This document shows positions 9,825 through 17,949 of a DNA stretch of 64,000 bases, piece after piece (positions within the stretch are counted from its first letter, which is position 1; every line of letters starts with the position of its first letter). This DNA comes from a bacterium. GTDB taxonomy: Bacteria; Bacillota; Sulfobacillia; UBA995. A program made the position numbers and the translations under genes. The notes under the pieces are model-generated. The model searched no databases. It saw only the letters and a list, made by a program, of their open reading frames with translations, and was not told the origin of the DNA. Where the stretch lies: the NCBI GenBank assembly GCA_031082145.1, contig JAVHLP010000006.1, positions 101,764 to 165,763 of the forward strand, in the 5' to 3' direction.

Positions 9825-10055
9825 GTGTTCAAGGGCATTGTCACGGTTCTGCACATCCTCTCCGCGCTCGGCCTGATCGCCGCCGTGCTCCTCATGTCGG
9901 GCCGCAGCGCCGGCCTCTCCGGGGCCGTTGGCGGGGGCGCCGAGCGCCTTTTCGGGAAGAAGCGGGGAATGGACGAGATCTTGGGGAGGTACGCCGCCCT
10001 TCTGGCCGGCTCCTTCCTGATCACCGCCATCATCCTGGCGGCCGCGCACCTCTAG
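9825..10055 (+). CDS. secG: Preprotein translocase subunit SecG
   Basis: The 76-residue protein has two hydrophobic segments (about residues 3-23 and 55-75) joined by a glycine-rich loop, GRSAGLSGAVGGGAERLFGKK, the layout of SecG. SecG sits beside SecY/SecE in the cytoplasmic membrane and assists SecA-driven export. The start is a GTG preceded by AAGGAAGG. The eno-secG-rnr order with smpB and ssrA further on is a well-known Firmicute arrangement; here hppA and two other genes are inserted before rnr. Confidence 0.92.
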   Translation: MFKGIVTVLHILSALGLIAAVLLMSGRSAGLSGAVGGGAERLFGKKRGMDEILGRYAALLAGSFLITAIILAAAHL

Positions 10056-10073
10056 ACGGCACCGCCGGGCATA

Positions 10074-10099
10074 GCGGCCGGGTCCGGCCGCTTTTCTTT
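10074..10099 (+). terminator. Rho-independent terminator after secG
   Basis: GCGGCCG and CGGCCGC form a perfect GC-rich stem around GGTC, followed at once by TTTTCTTT. It lies 19 nt after the secG stop and separates it from hppA. Confidence 0.8.
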
Positions 10100-10125
10100 A
10101 ACTGCCGCATGGGAGGGAGCCTGAC

Positions 10126-12147
10126 TTGACGGACCGTCTTATGCTATGGGGGCCCCTGGCCGGTCTGCTCGCCCTGGCCTTCGCGCTCTACTTGGCCTTG
10201 CAGGTGGGCCGCCGGGATCCGGGGACCGACCGGATGCGCGAACTGGCCACGGCGATTCAGGAAGGCGCCCGGGCCTTTCTGTTCGCCGAATACAGGGTGC
10301 TCGTCTTCTTCGTTCTTGGTCTGGCCGTCCTCATCTTCGCCGCCGGCAGCCTGACACCGGCCGAGGGTATGCGGCCTCAAACGGCGTACGCCTTCGGGCT
10401 GGGGGCCCTGGCCTCGGTGCTGGCGGGTTACGCCGGGATGAGCGTCGCCACCCGGGCGAACGTCCGCACGGCCAACGCCGCCCGCGAGGGACAGCGCCAG
10501 GCCCTGTCGGTCGCCTTCTCGGGCGGGGCGGTCATGGGTATGGCGGTGGCCGGTCTTGCTCTGGCTGGCCTGGGCCTGGTCTACTTCCTGTTCGGCGACC
10601 CCGGTGACCCGGAGAGTTTCAAAATCGTCAACGGCTTCGCGCTCGGAGCCAGCTCCATCGCTCTGTTCGCCCGCGTGGGCGGAGGTATCTACACCAAGGG
10701 CGCCGACGTGGGCGCCGACCTGGTGGGCAAAGTGGAGGCTGGCATCCCCGAGGACGATCCCCGCAATCCCGCCGTAATCGCCGATAACGTCGGCGACAAC
10801 GTGGGGGACGTGGCCGGCATGGGGGCGGACCTCTTCGAGTCCTTCGTGGGCTCGCTGATTGCCGCCATGATCGTGGGAGCGGCCGCTGCCGGCACTCTCG
10901 GGTTCCCCGCCCTCAACCTGGTAGCCTTGCCCGTACTGGTGGCGGCGGCCGGAACGGTGGCCGCGATCCTGGGCACTTTCGCGGTCCGGCTGGCCGAGAA
11001 GGGCAACCCCGCCGCCGCCCTGCGGTCGGGTTCTTTTGCCAGCGCGGGCCTGGTTCTGGTGGCCGCCTTCTTCCTGTCCCGTTGGCTGGCCGGCGGCGCC
11101 GGCCCCTTCGCCGCGATAGCGGCCGGTCTCCTGGCCGGAGTGGTCATCGGGCTGCTCACCGAATACTACACCTCCAGCGGACGGCCCCCGGTGGACGGTA
11201 TCGCCGAGGCTTCCCAGACGGGAGCCGCCACCAACATCATCGCCGGCATGGCGGTGGGGATGAACAGCACGGTGCTGCCGGTGCTGGTGGTGGCCGGCGC
11301 CATCCTGGTCGCCTACCACTTCGCGGGTCTCTACGGGATCGCCCTGGCCGCGGTGGGGATGCTCTCCACCACGGGGATGACGGTGGCGGTGGACGCTTAT
11401 GGTCCCATCGCCGATAACGCCGGTGGGATCGCCGAGATGGCGGGACTGGACCGGGCGGTGCGTAAGATCACCGATAACCTTGATGCCCTGGGGAACACCA
11501 CCGCCGCCATGGGCAAGGGCTTCGCCATCGGTTCCGCCGCCCTGACCGCCCTGGCCCTGTTCTCGGCCTACGCCACGGCGGCCCGGCTGGAGCTCGTCAA
11601 CCTGCTAACCCCCCAGGTGGTGGCCGGTCTGTTCATCGGCGGCATGCTACCCTACTTCTTCTCCTCCCTCACCATGCGGGCGGTAGGCCGGACCGCGTTC
11701 GAGATGATCGGCGAGGTTCGCCGGCAGTGGCGGGAGATCCCCGGTCTCATGGAAGGTACGGCCCGGCCCGACTACGCCCGGGGGGTGGATATCGCCGCCC
11801 GGGCCGCCCTCAAGGCGATGCTGGTGCCCGGGCTGATTGCGGTGGCCGCACCCTTGATCGTGGGCCTGACCCTCGGCCGCGAAGCTCTGGCCGGCCTGCT
11901 GGCGGGCACCCTGGTGTCCGGCTTCCTGCTCGCGGTCATGATGGCCAACGCCGGCGGGGCCTGGGACAACGCCAAGAAAGCGATCGAGGCAGGCCTGTTT
12001 GGCGGCAAGGGCACTCCGACTCATGCCGCCGCCGTCGTCGGCGACACAGTCGGGGATCCCTTCAAGGACACGTCCGGCCCTTCCCTCAACATCCTGATCA
12101 AGCTCATGACCATCGTGGCCCTTGTCTTCGCACCGCTGTTCCTCTGA
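10126..12147 (+). CDS. hppA: Membrane-bound, K+-type ion-translocating pyrophosphatase
   Basis: The 673-residue polytopic protein has the membrane pyrophosphatase signatures: [20 protein letters not shown] near residue 186, the pyrophosphate/Mg-binding [20 protein letters not shown], and the C-terminal [17 protein letters not shown]. It couples PPi hydrolysis to pumping of H+ or Na+ across the membrane. The motif [18 protein letters not shown] has Ala where K+-independent enzymes carry Lys, which places it in the K+-dependent group; H+ versus Na+ specificity cannot be settled by eye. The start is TTG, behind GGGAGGG. For an energy-limited anaerobe this recovers PPi energy. Confidence 0.95.
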   Translation: MTDRLMLWGPLAGLLALAFALYLALQVGRRDPGTDRMRELATAIQEGARAFLFAEYRVLVFFVLGLAVLIFAAGSLTPAEGMRPQTAYAFGLGALASVLAGYAGMSVATRANVRTANAAREGQRQALSVAFSGGAVMGMAVAGLALAGLGLVYFLFGDPGDPESFKIVNGFALGASSIALFARVGGGIYTKGADVGADLVGKVEAGIPEDDPRNPAVIADNVGDNVGDVAGMGADLFESFVGSLIAAMIVGAAAAGTLGFPALNLVALPVLVAAAGTVAAILGTFAVRLAEKGNPAAALRSGSFASAGLVLVAAFFLSRWLAGGAGPFAAIAAGLLAGVVIGLLTEYYTSSGRPPVDGIAEASQTGAATNIIAGMAVGMNSTVLPVLVVAGAILVAYHFAGLYGIALAAVGMLSTTGMTVAVDAYGPIADNAGGIAEMAGLDRAVRKITDNLDALGNTTAAMGKGFAIGSAALTALALFSAYATAARLELVNLLTPQVVAGLFIGGMLPYFFSSLTMRAVGRTAFEMIGEVRRQWREIPGLMEGTARPDYARGVDIAARAALKAMLVPGLIAVAAPLIVGLTLGREALAGLLAGTLVSGFLLAVMMANAGGAWDNAKKAIEAGLFGGKGTPTHAAAVVGDTVGDPFKDTSGPSLNILIKLMTIVALVFAPLFL

Positions 12148-12169
12148 CCGGAAACGGAGGGCAAGTCCC

Positions 12170-12724
12170 ATGACCCGTGAAGAAGCTCTCGCACTGGTCA
12201 AGAGCCGGCTCACCAACAAGAACCTGTTCAAGCACACGCTGGCCGTGGAGGCGGTGATGCGGCGGCTCGCCCGCCACTTCGGCGAGGACGAGGACTTCTG
12301 GGGCCTGGCCGGCCTCCTCCACGACATCGACTACGATGAGACCAGGGATGACCCTGATCGCCACAGCCAGGTGGGAGCCGATCTGCTGGCCGCCCAAGGC
12401 TTGCCGACGGAGCTGGTGGACGCCGTGCGGGCCCACAACGAGCGCCACGGGCTGTCCCGAGCCACCCGCATGGCCCGGGCGCTTTACACGGCCGACCCAC
12501 TCACCGGCCTCATCGTAGCGGCCGCGCTCATAAGCCCATCCCGCCGCCTGACCGGCATTGACGCCGGTTTCGTGCTGAACCGGTTCGGCGAGAGAGCTTT
12601 TGCCCGCGGCGCCAACCGCGAGGTCATCCGGGCTTGCGAGACCGAGCTGGGCATCGGCTTGGAGGAGTTCGTGGCCCTGGGGCTGGAGGCCATGCAGGCC
12701 ATCGCCGGCGAGATCGGCCTCTAG
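12170..12724 (+). CDS. HD-domain phosphohydrolase family protein
   Basis: The 184-residue protein has the HD metal-binding pattern: His in [15 protein letters not shown], the HD pair in [12 protein letters not shown], a further His in [11 protein letters not shown] and a distal one in [11 protein letters not shown] proteins are metal-dependent phosphohydrolases acting on nucleotides or related substrates; this short type is common but its substrate is unknown. The ATG at 12170 follows GGAGGGCAAGTCCC, so the longer track start inside hppA is rejected. It sits 22 bp after hppA and 4 bp before the transglutaminase-like gene. Confidence 0.8.
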   Translation: MTREEALALVKSRLTNKNLFKHTLAVEAVMRRLARHFGEDEDFWGLAGLLHDIDYDETRDDPDRHSQVGADLLAAQGLPTELVDAVRAHNERHGLSRATRMARALYTADPLTGLIVAAALISPSRRLTGIDAGFVLNRFGERAFARGANREVIRACETELGIGLEEFVALGLEAMQAIAGEIGL

Positions 12725-12728
12725 CGAT

Positions 12729-13556
12729 ATGAACCCGGCCTGGTATGCCCGGCAGAGCCCGGTGACCGACCCCCGCGACCGGGCTTTCCTGCTCGACGCC
12801 GTATCGGGACCGGTGGCCGCCCTGGTGGCGGCCATCCACGGCCTGTTCGTGCACCCCTTGTGGGCAGACCGCCATGGGCTGATCCTCACCGACTCACACC
12901 GGGAAGACCTCCAGCTGAGGTTCGTCCACCGGATGGCGGGCCGCCTGCACGACCTCGACCCCCGCCCGCTGGCGGCGGCCCGCCCGCCGGAGCGGCGGCT
13001 GCTCGGGAACTGCCGAGATCAATCCGTGTTCCTCTGTGCCTGGTTGCGCCGCCGGGGGGTGCCGGCCCGGGCGCGCTGCGGTTTCAGCACTTACTTCCGG
13101 CCTGGCCGGTTCGAGGACCACTGGATCTGCGAGTACTGGGACGGCCTCCGCTGGGTCGCCGTGGACCCCCAGCTTGACGCCTTGCAGCGGGATGCCCTGG
13201 GCCTGGCCTTCGATCCCCTCGACCTCCCTCCCGGGCAGTTCATCGATGGGGCCACGGCCTGGCTGATGTGCCGCGAAGGCCGGGCCGACCCCGATCACTT
13301 TGGGATCCTGGACCTACAGGGCCTGTGGTTCGTACGGGGCAACCTGGTGCGGGACCTGGCGGCCCTCAACCGGGCCGAGGTGCTGCCCTGGGACGGATGG
13401 GGCCTGGCGGCGAAGGCAGAACCCGAGGTCTCTGCCCGGGATCTCCGACTGCTCGACGGCGTGGCCCGGACGGTCGCGGCAGGGGACCGGGCCCTGTACG
13501 AGCTTTACGGCCAGGAGGAGTTAAGGGTACCCGTCTACCTGCTCGAGGAGGCCTGA
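12729..13556 (+). CDS. Transglutaminase-like domain protein
   Basis: From the ATG at 12729 the product is 275 residues. It contains a transglutaminase/papain-like triad in order: Cys in GNCRDQSVFLCAWLRRRGVP, His in FEDHWICEYWDG and Asp in WVAVDPQLD. Proteins with this core act as cysteine proteases, peptide amidases or transglutaminases; this soluble stand-alone form has no assigned substrate. No signal peptide is visible, so it is likely cytoplasmic. It is translationally close to the HD gene before it and to rnr after it (stop to GTG spacing of one base). Confidence 0.7.
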   Translation: MNPAWYARQSPVTDPRDRAFLLDAVSGPVAALVAAIHGLFVHPLWADRHGLILTDSHREDLQLRFVHRMAGRLHDLDPRPLAAARPPERRLLGNCRDQSVFLCAWLRRRGVPARARCGFSTYFRPGRFEDHWICEYWDGLRWVAVDPQLDALQRDALGLAFDPLDLPPGQFIDGATAWLMCREGRADPDHFGILDLQGLWFVRGNLVRDLAALNRAEVLPWDGWGLAAKAEPEVSARDLRLLDGVARTVAAGDRALYELYGQEELRVPVYLLEEA

Positions 13557-13557
13557 A

Positions 13558-15717
13558 GTGAGCGGCGGGAGGCAAGCCGACCCCATCCTGGAGGTCCTTG
13601 GCCGTCGCCCCGGCCGCCCGCTGACCCTGGAAGAACTGGCCGGGCGCCTGCCCAACGTCAAAGACCTGGCCGGTCGCCTGGGAGAACTCGAGGCCCGGGG
13701 CAGCCTGGTCCGCACCCGCACCGGCCGCTACGGGCTGCCGGGCAACATGAACCTGGCCGCCGGCCGGCTGGAGATCACCCGCGGTGGTCATGGCTTTGTG
13801 GTCGGGGAGGGTCCCGACGTGCATGTGGCTCCCGGCGACCTCGGCGGCGCCCGGCAGGGCGATCGGGTGATCGTGCGCCTGCTGCCGCCGGCACGCCACC
13901 GCCGCCGGTCGGCTCCCGGCCCTTCCGGCGAGGTCATCCGGGTGCTTGAGCGAGCCGGGCAGCCGGTGGTGGGCACCCTCGAACTCCGGGCCGGAGTGGG
14001 CTTGGTCATCCCCGACGATCCCCGGCATGGCCCGCCCCTGCTCATCCCCGCGGCCAAGGTGGCCGGGGCCTTGGCGGGGCACACGGTAGTGGCGGCCGGG
14101 GAAGACTGGGGGGACGGCCGCCGCCCGTCTGCGGGCCGGGTGGTTGCAGATCTCGGACCGGCGGGGGACCCCGGCACCGACATTCCCGCCGTCCTCCACC
14201 GTCACGGGTTGCCCCCCGGATTCCCACCGGAAGTGCTGGCGGCAGCCGCCGGCCTGCCCCGCGAGGTTCGCCCCGAGGACCGCGCGGGCCGCGAGGATCT
14301 GAGGGATCTCGGCACGGTAACCATCGACGGCGAGGATGCCCGCGATCACGACGACGCCGTCTCCATCCGCCGCCTGCCCGGCGGCGGCTACCGCCTGTGG
14401 GTGCACGTGGCCGACGTCGCCCACTACGTTCCCGAGGGCGGGGTACTGGATCGGGAGGCCGGCGACCGGGGAACGAGCGTCTACCTGGTGGATCGGGTCT
14501 TGCCCATGTTCCCGCCGGCCCTGTCTGAGGGTATCGCTAGCCTCAACCCGGGAGTGGAGCGCCTGGCGGTCACGGTCACCCTGGACTTCGGTCCCGGGGG
14601 CGCGCTCCGGCGCAAGGAGTTCTGCCGCAGTCTGATCCGGGTCGACGAGCGCATGACCTACCCCCGGGTCAAGGCTATTCTGGACGGCGATCCGGTCCTC
14701 TGCCGGCACCACGCCCCCTTGGTGGAGCCCCTGGGGACGATGCGGGAACTGGCCCTCCAACTGCGGGAAGGCCGCCGCCGGCGAGGCAGCCTGGACTTCG
14801 AGTTACCGGAAGCCGAGGTTGAACTGGACGCGGGGGGCAATCCCGTCTCGATCAAACGGGCCGAGCGATCGGTGGCCGACCAGATCATCGAGGAGTTCAT
14901 GCTGCAGGCCAACCAGGCGGTGGCCGCCCATCTCGAAGAACGGGGTTTCCCCTTGCTCTACCGCGTCCACGAGCCGCCCGACCCCTCCCGCCTGGAGGAC
15001 CTGGCCGAGTTCCTGGGCGCCTTGGGCTTTGTGTTGGGTACCCGGGGGGCTCTGCACCGGCGCCTACAGGCGGTCGTCGAGCGGGCCCGGGGCGGGCCCC
15101 TGGCCGACGTCGCCGGGGTGGCCGTCCTCCGCTCGCTCAAGCTGGCCCGCTATAGCCCAGAGGACGCCGGGCACTTCGGATTGGCCACCCGCTGCTACAC
15201 CCACTTCACGTCACCGATCCGCCGCTACCCCGATCTGGTTGTCCACCGTCAACTGGTCGAGGCCATGGCGGGGAAGCAACCTGGCTCTCCCGCCTCCCTG
15301 GGGGAAGTGGCAGACGTGGCGTCAGCCCGCGAGCGGCGGGCGGCAGAAGCCGAGATGGAGGGAATTCTGGTCAAGAAGGTGCGCTACCTGGCCGCGCGAC
15401 TGGGTGAGGTCTACCCGGGTAAGATCACCGGCGTTACCTCGTTCGGCTTCTTCGTGGGGTTGGAGAACACAGTGGAAGGCCTGGTACACGTATCCACCCT
15501 GGGCGACGACTACTACCGGTTCGATCCCGCCCGCCAGGCCCTGGTGGGCAGGAGGTCGGCCCGCCTCTACCGGCCCGGCCAGGCCGTCCAGGTGCAGGTG
15601 GCCCGGGCCTCGATAGCCACCCGCCAGGTGGAGTTCATGCTGGTCGGTGGTCCCCCCGATCGCCCCCCGCCCAAGGCCCGGCGGCGGGGAGGAGCGCGGT
15701 CCAGAAGCGGTCGCTGA
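13558..15717 (+). CDS. rnr: Ribonuclease R
   Basis: The 719-residue protein has an N-terminal winged-helix/cold-shock part, then the RNB catalytic domain with the acidic cluster DGEDARDHDDAVSI near residue 258 and HFTSPIRRYPDLVVHR near 551. The C-terminal S1 RNA-binding domain includes GKITGVTSFGFFVGLENTVEGLVHVS. RNase R is a processive 3'-5' exoribonuclease that degrades structured RNA and works with tmRNA/SmpB on non-stop messages; smpB and ssrA lie about 11 kb downstream. The start is a GTG. It ends four bases from the convergent MNT gene. Confidence 0.95.
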   Translation: MSGGRQADPILEVLGRRPGRPLTLEELAGRLPNVKDLAGRLGELEARGSLVRTRTGRYGLPGNMNLAAGRLEITRGGHGFVVGEGPDVHVAPGDLGGARQGDRVIVRLLPPARHRRRSAPGPSGEVIRVLERAGQPVVGTLELRAGVGLVIPDDPRHGPPLLIPAAKVAGALAGHTVVAAGEDWGDGRRPSAGRVVADLGPAGDPGTDIPAVLHRHGLPPGFPPEVLAAAAGLPREVRPEDRAGREDLRDLGTVTIDGEDARDHDDAVSIRRLPGGGYRLWVHVADVAHYVPEGGVLDREAGDRGTSVYLVDRVLPMFPPALSEGIASLNPGVERLAVTVTLDFGPGGALRRKEFCRSLIRVDERMTYPRVKAILDGDPVLCRHHAPLVEPLGTMRELALQLREGRRRRGSLDFELPEAEVELDAGGNPVSIKRAERSVADQIIEEFMLQANQAVAAHLEERGFPLLYRVHEPPDPSRLEDLAEFLGALGFVLGTRGALHRRLQAVVERARGGPLADVAGVAVLRSLKLARYSPEDAGHFGLATRCYTHFTSPIRRYPDLVVHRQLVEAMAGKQPGSPASLGEVADVASARERRAAEAEMEGILVKKVRYLAARLGEVYPGKITGVTSFGFFVGLENTVEGLVHVSTLGDDYYRFDPARQALVGRRSARLYRPGQAVQVQVARASIATRQVEFMLVGGPPDRPPPKARRRGGARSRSGR

Positions 15718-15720
15718 CTC

Positions 15721-16101
15721 CTATCTTGGTGGGCGCCGGCCTACCCGGTCCCATACGTGGTCGCCGGTGACGACTACCCCCTGGTCCCTGATCTCTTTGG
15801 CCCAGGGAACTCCCCGCTCCAGCAGGTGGGTGAACTCGGCCACCGTGTAGCCCCTGGGCTCAACGCCCCCGGTGGCTACCGAGTAGAGCAACTCCGACCG
15901 GTCCAGCGGGTGCGGGGGCAGGTCGTCGGCGATCACGATGAGGTCGAGATCGCTCCAGAGGTTGAAGTCTCCCCGGGCGACCGAGCCGGTCACGACCACG
16001 GCCAAGGAGGCCAGTAAGGTCTGGAGGTTGGCGGCGTACCGCCGGGCCTGTTCCAGCAGTTCCTCCCGCTGCCGGCGGCGGGCTTCAGTCAGCTTCTGCA
16101 A
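15721..16101 (-). CDS. MNT-type minimal nucleotidyltransferase (HEPN partner)
   Basis: The 126-residue protein carries the nucleotidyltransferase signature TGSVARGDFNLWSDLDLIVI (GSxxxG followed by the SDxDL metal-binding pair). The start is a TTG that overlaps the end of the HEPN gene, so the two are translationally coupled. In the HEPN/MNT family, MNT is the antitoxin and in studied cases inactivates HEPN by AMPylation; some members have other roles. The longer track ORF extends unnaturally into the HEPN gene and is not used. Confidence 0.8.
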   Translation of the reverse strand: MQKLTEARRRQREELLEQARRYAANLQTLLASLAVVVTGSVARGDFNLWSDLDLIVIADDLPPHPLDRSELLYSVATGGVEPRGYTVAEFTHLLERGVPWAKEIRDQGVVVTGDHVWDRVGRRPPR

Positions 16102-16504
16102 GGCCGGCAGCCTCCCTCGCGTACTGGATGACCTCTTGAGCTGCCGAGACGGCATCGTCAGCGGTCCGCCGGTCGTAGAACTCGGCCGGGGTGCCGGATG
16201 CGTAGGCGTCGGGATAGCGGGGGGGGATGTAGTGACGGTCCAGGGTCCGGGCCCGGTTGGCGAGACCGGCGGGGAGGGTGGCCCCGGCCTGCTCAAGCTG
16301 CTCGGCCAGCCGCAACACCGAGTGACCGGTGGCCGGCAATCCCCAACCCCGGAGGAGGCCCTTCAGGGCGTACTCCGCGCTCTGCTGCGCTTTGAAGGAG
16401 GCCCAGGAGTAGTCTCCGGCCTCTAGGTCGCGGCGGGCGGAAGCCAGAGTGTACGCCGCCCATTCTGACCAGCGGGCCAACTCCTCCCGGTCAAAGAACT
16501 GCAC
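16085..16504 (-). CDS. HEPN-domain protein (putative toxin of an MNT/HEPN pair)
   Basis: From a GTG at 16504 behind GGAGGGAG, the product is 139 residues and helical. It has the usual HEPN core FKAQQSAEYALKGLLRGWG, a conserved TGHSVLRL stretch and the family tail motif LDRHYIPPRYPDAYASG. HEPN proteins are often RNases with an R-X4-6-H site; here the nearest Arg and His are about 8-9 residues apart, so ribonuclease activity is uncertain. It is the first gene of the two-gene unit. Confidence 0.78.
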   Translation of the reverse strand: MQFFDREELARWSEWAAYTLASARRDLEAGDYSWASFKAQQSAEYALKGLLRGWGLPATGHSVLRLAEQLEQAGATLPAGLANRARTLDRHYIPPRYPDAYASGTPAEFYDRRTADDAVSAAQEVIQYAREAAGLAEAD

Positions 16505-16593
16505 AGCACTCCCTCCAGCGTCCGGACGGGTCCTGAGCCGAGCATACCAGTTGTCCCGGCGGGCCGTCAAACGCTCCTGACCGGCAACCGGCA

Positions 16594-17814
16594 TCAGCTT
16601 CCCGGCATCCGCCGTAGTAGCCACCCGTGCCAGTCGAGGGTCAGTTCCTCCACGGTCACTCCCGTCAACTCGACCAGGGCGCCGGCACTGCTCAGGCCGT
16701 CGCCGATCATGTCCACCAACCGGCGTAGGGCATCGGGACCATGCCGCATGGTCAGGTACTCCGCCAGCGCGAATGCGTACTCGTAGGTCCACTGCCGCCA
16801 GTGACCGGCAACCGGGCTGGTGTTGAACGCCTCGGCCAGGTCTCCCGGCGTCGGGAGACCCAGGACCCGGCTGAGCGACGGCTGGGAACGGAAGAAGTCC
16901 TCGCGGCGCCGGCCCTCGAGTTGTCCCGCAGCCAGACCGGCCATTCCCTCGGATAGCCACGCGGGGATGGCTGCCGGCGCCGGGTCGCGCGCCCGGGCGT
17001 ACCGCCAGAGCAGGAGGTGGTTGAGTTCATGCACGAGGAGCTGATAGAAAGACTGGTCACTTCGTTCGGCGGATGAAACCATCAGTACGGCGTTTGCGTA
17101 GGTGGTCCCCAGGAGTCTGGCGGAAGGCGGCCGGTGGGCGGCGGCCCCCAGTTGCTGCTTGGACTCGAAGACATAGACGGTCACCGGTACGGAAGCCCAG
17201 CCGGGGAGGGGCTCGTCCCCGGCCAGGAGGGGCCCAAGGGCTTGGTCGAAGCCTTGCTCTCCCAGCCGTACCAGCGAGTCGAGATCTCCCCGGTGGCCCG
17301 GCCAGACCCGCAACTGCAGGCGCTCGGTGGCGGCCACCAGCCAGTTTACGGAAGGGAGGGCGAGCGGCGGGAACACATGACCCACCCGCCAGCCCTCAGC
17401 GGCTGCAAACGCCTCTAACTGAAGCGTCACTCGCGGTACGCGGGAGAACTGACAGACGATGGTTACGAGAACGGGATCTCCCGGCTCAGACCCGGTGATG
17501 GCCCAACGTTCGAGGTCGCCCGGCGGCTCCAGGGCGAGCTGAAGCAGCCGGGCCATGGCGGGCTGATCCAGGCCGTGGCGGGTAGTAACCAGATCGGTGA
17601 CTTCGGCCCACTCGCCGCCGGCGATCAGATCCAGCACCCGGGCGACCGCTTCCTCGGCGGTGCCCGTCTCGGGACCCACGTGTTCCGGCCAGGGAGGCTG
17701 CCGCCCGGCAGACAGGGCCAGGACCGAGACTATCGCCAGTACCACCAGGGTTACCTCCAACCACTGCCCCAGACTTCCCCGGAGCCTGCCTGTACCTGGT
17801 CCGGGCCTGCTCAT
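16594..17814 (-). CDS. Membrane-anchored peptidase MA-like zinc metalloprotease
   Basis: The 406-residue protein has one N-terminal hydrophobic segment (LEVTLVVLAIVSVLALSAG, about residues 19-37), so the rest is probably outside the membrane. Residues around 250-300 contain LLVHELNHLLLWRYA, an HExxH zinc site, followed by IPAWLSEGMAGLAAG, which supplies the third ligand Glu of a gluzincin. This is the arrangement of the peptidase_MA-like domain. The substrate is unknown. It lies between the HEPN gene and the terminator of the Hdr operon, all on the minus strand. Confidence 0.75.
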   Translation of the reverse strand: MSRPGPGTGRLRGSLGQWLEVTLVVLAIVSVLALSAGRQPPWPEHVGPETGTAEEAVARVLDLIAGGEWAEVTDLVTTRHGLDQPAMARLLQLALEPPGDLERWAITGSEPGDPVLVTIVCQFSRVPRVTLQLEAFAAAEGWRVGHVFPPLALPSVNWLVAATERLQLRVWPGHRGDLDSLVRLGEQGFDQALGPLLAGDEPLPGWASVPVTVYVFESKQQLGAAAHRPPSARLLGTTYANAVLMVSSAERSDQSFYQLLVHELNHLLLWRYARARDPAPAAIPAWLSEGMAGLAAGQLEGRRREDFFRSQPSLSRVLGLPTPGDLAEAFNTSPVAGHWRQWTYEYAFALAEYLTMRHGPDALRRLVDMIGDGLSSAGALVELTGVTVEELTLDWHGWLLRRMPGS

Positions 17815-17900
17815 TTGCTGCCGTCACCTCCCGCCCCCAGCATATTCCACCCCGTTACCTGGAAACCCTCGCCAGTGGCGAGCCAGCCGGCGCCACGAAG

Positions 17901-17932
17901 AGAAAACCCCCGCCCCACAACCTGGGCGGGGG
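17901..17932 (-). terminator. Terminator of the hdr-flx-fumarate reductase operon
   Basis: CCCCCGCCC pairs perfectly with GGGCGGGGG across an 8-nt loop; read on the minus strand it is followed by TTTTCTCTT. It lies 18 bp past the stop codon of the flavoprotein gene. Confidence 0.8.
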
Positions 17933-17949
17933 GACGAAGCCCGGTTGTC

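Noticed and set aside
13366-14760. 464-residue minus-strand ORF opposite rnr
   Set aside because: Shadow frame of rnr; composition is Gly/Pro/Gln-rich as expected for antisense of a high-GC gene.
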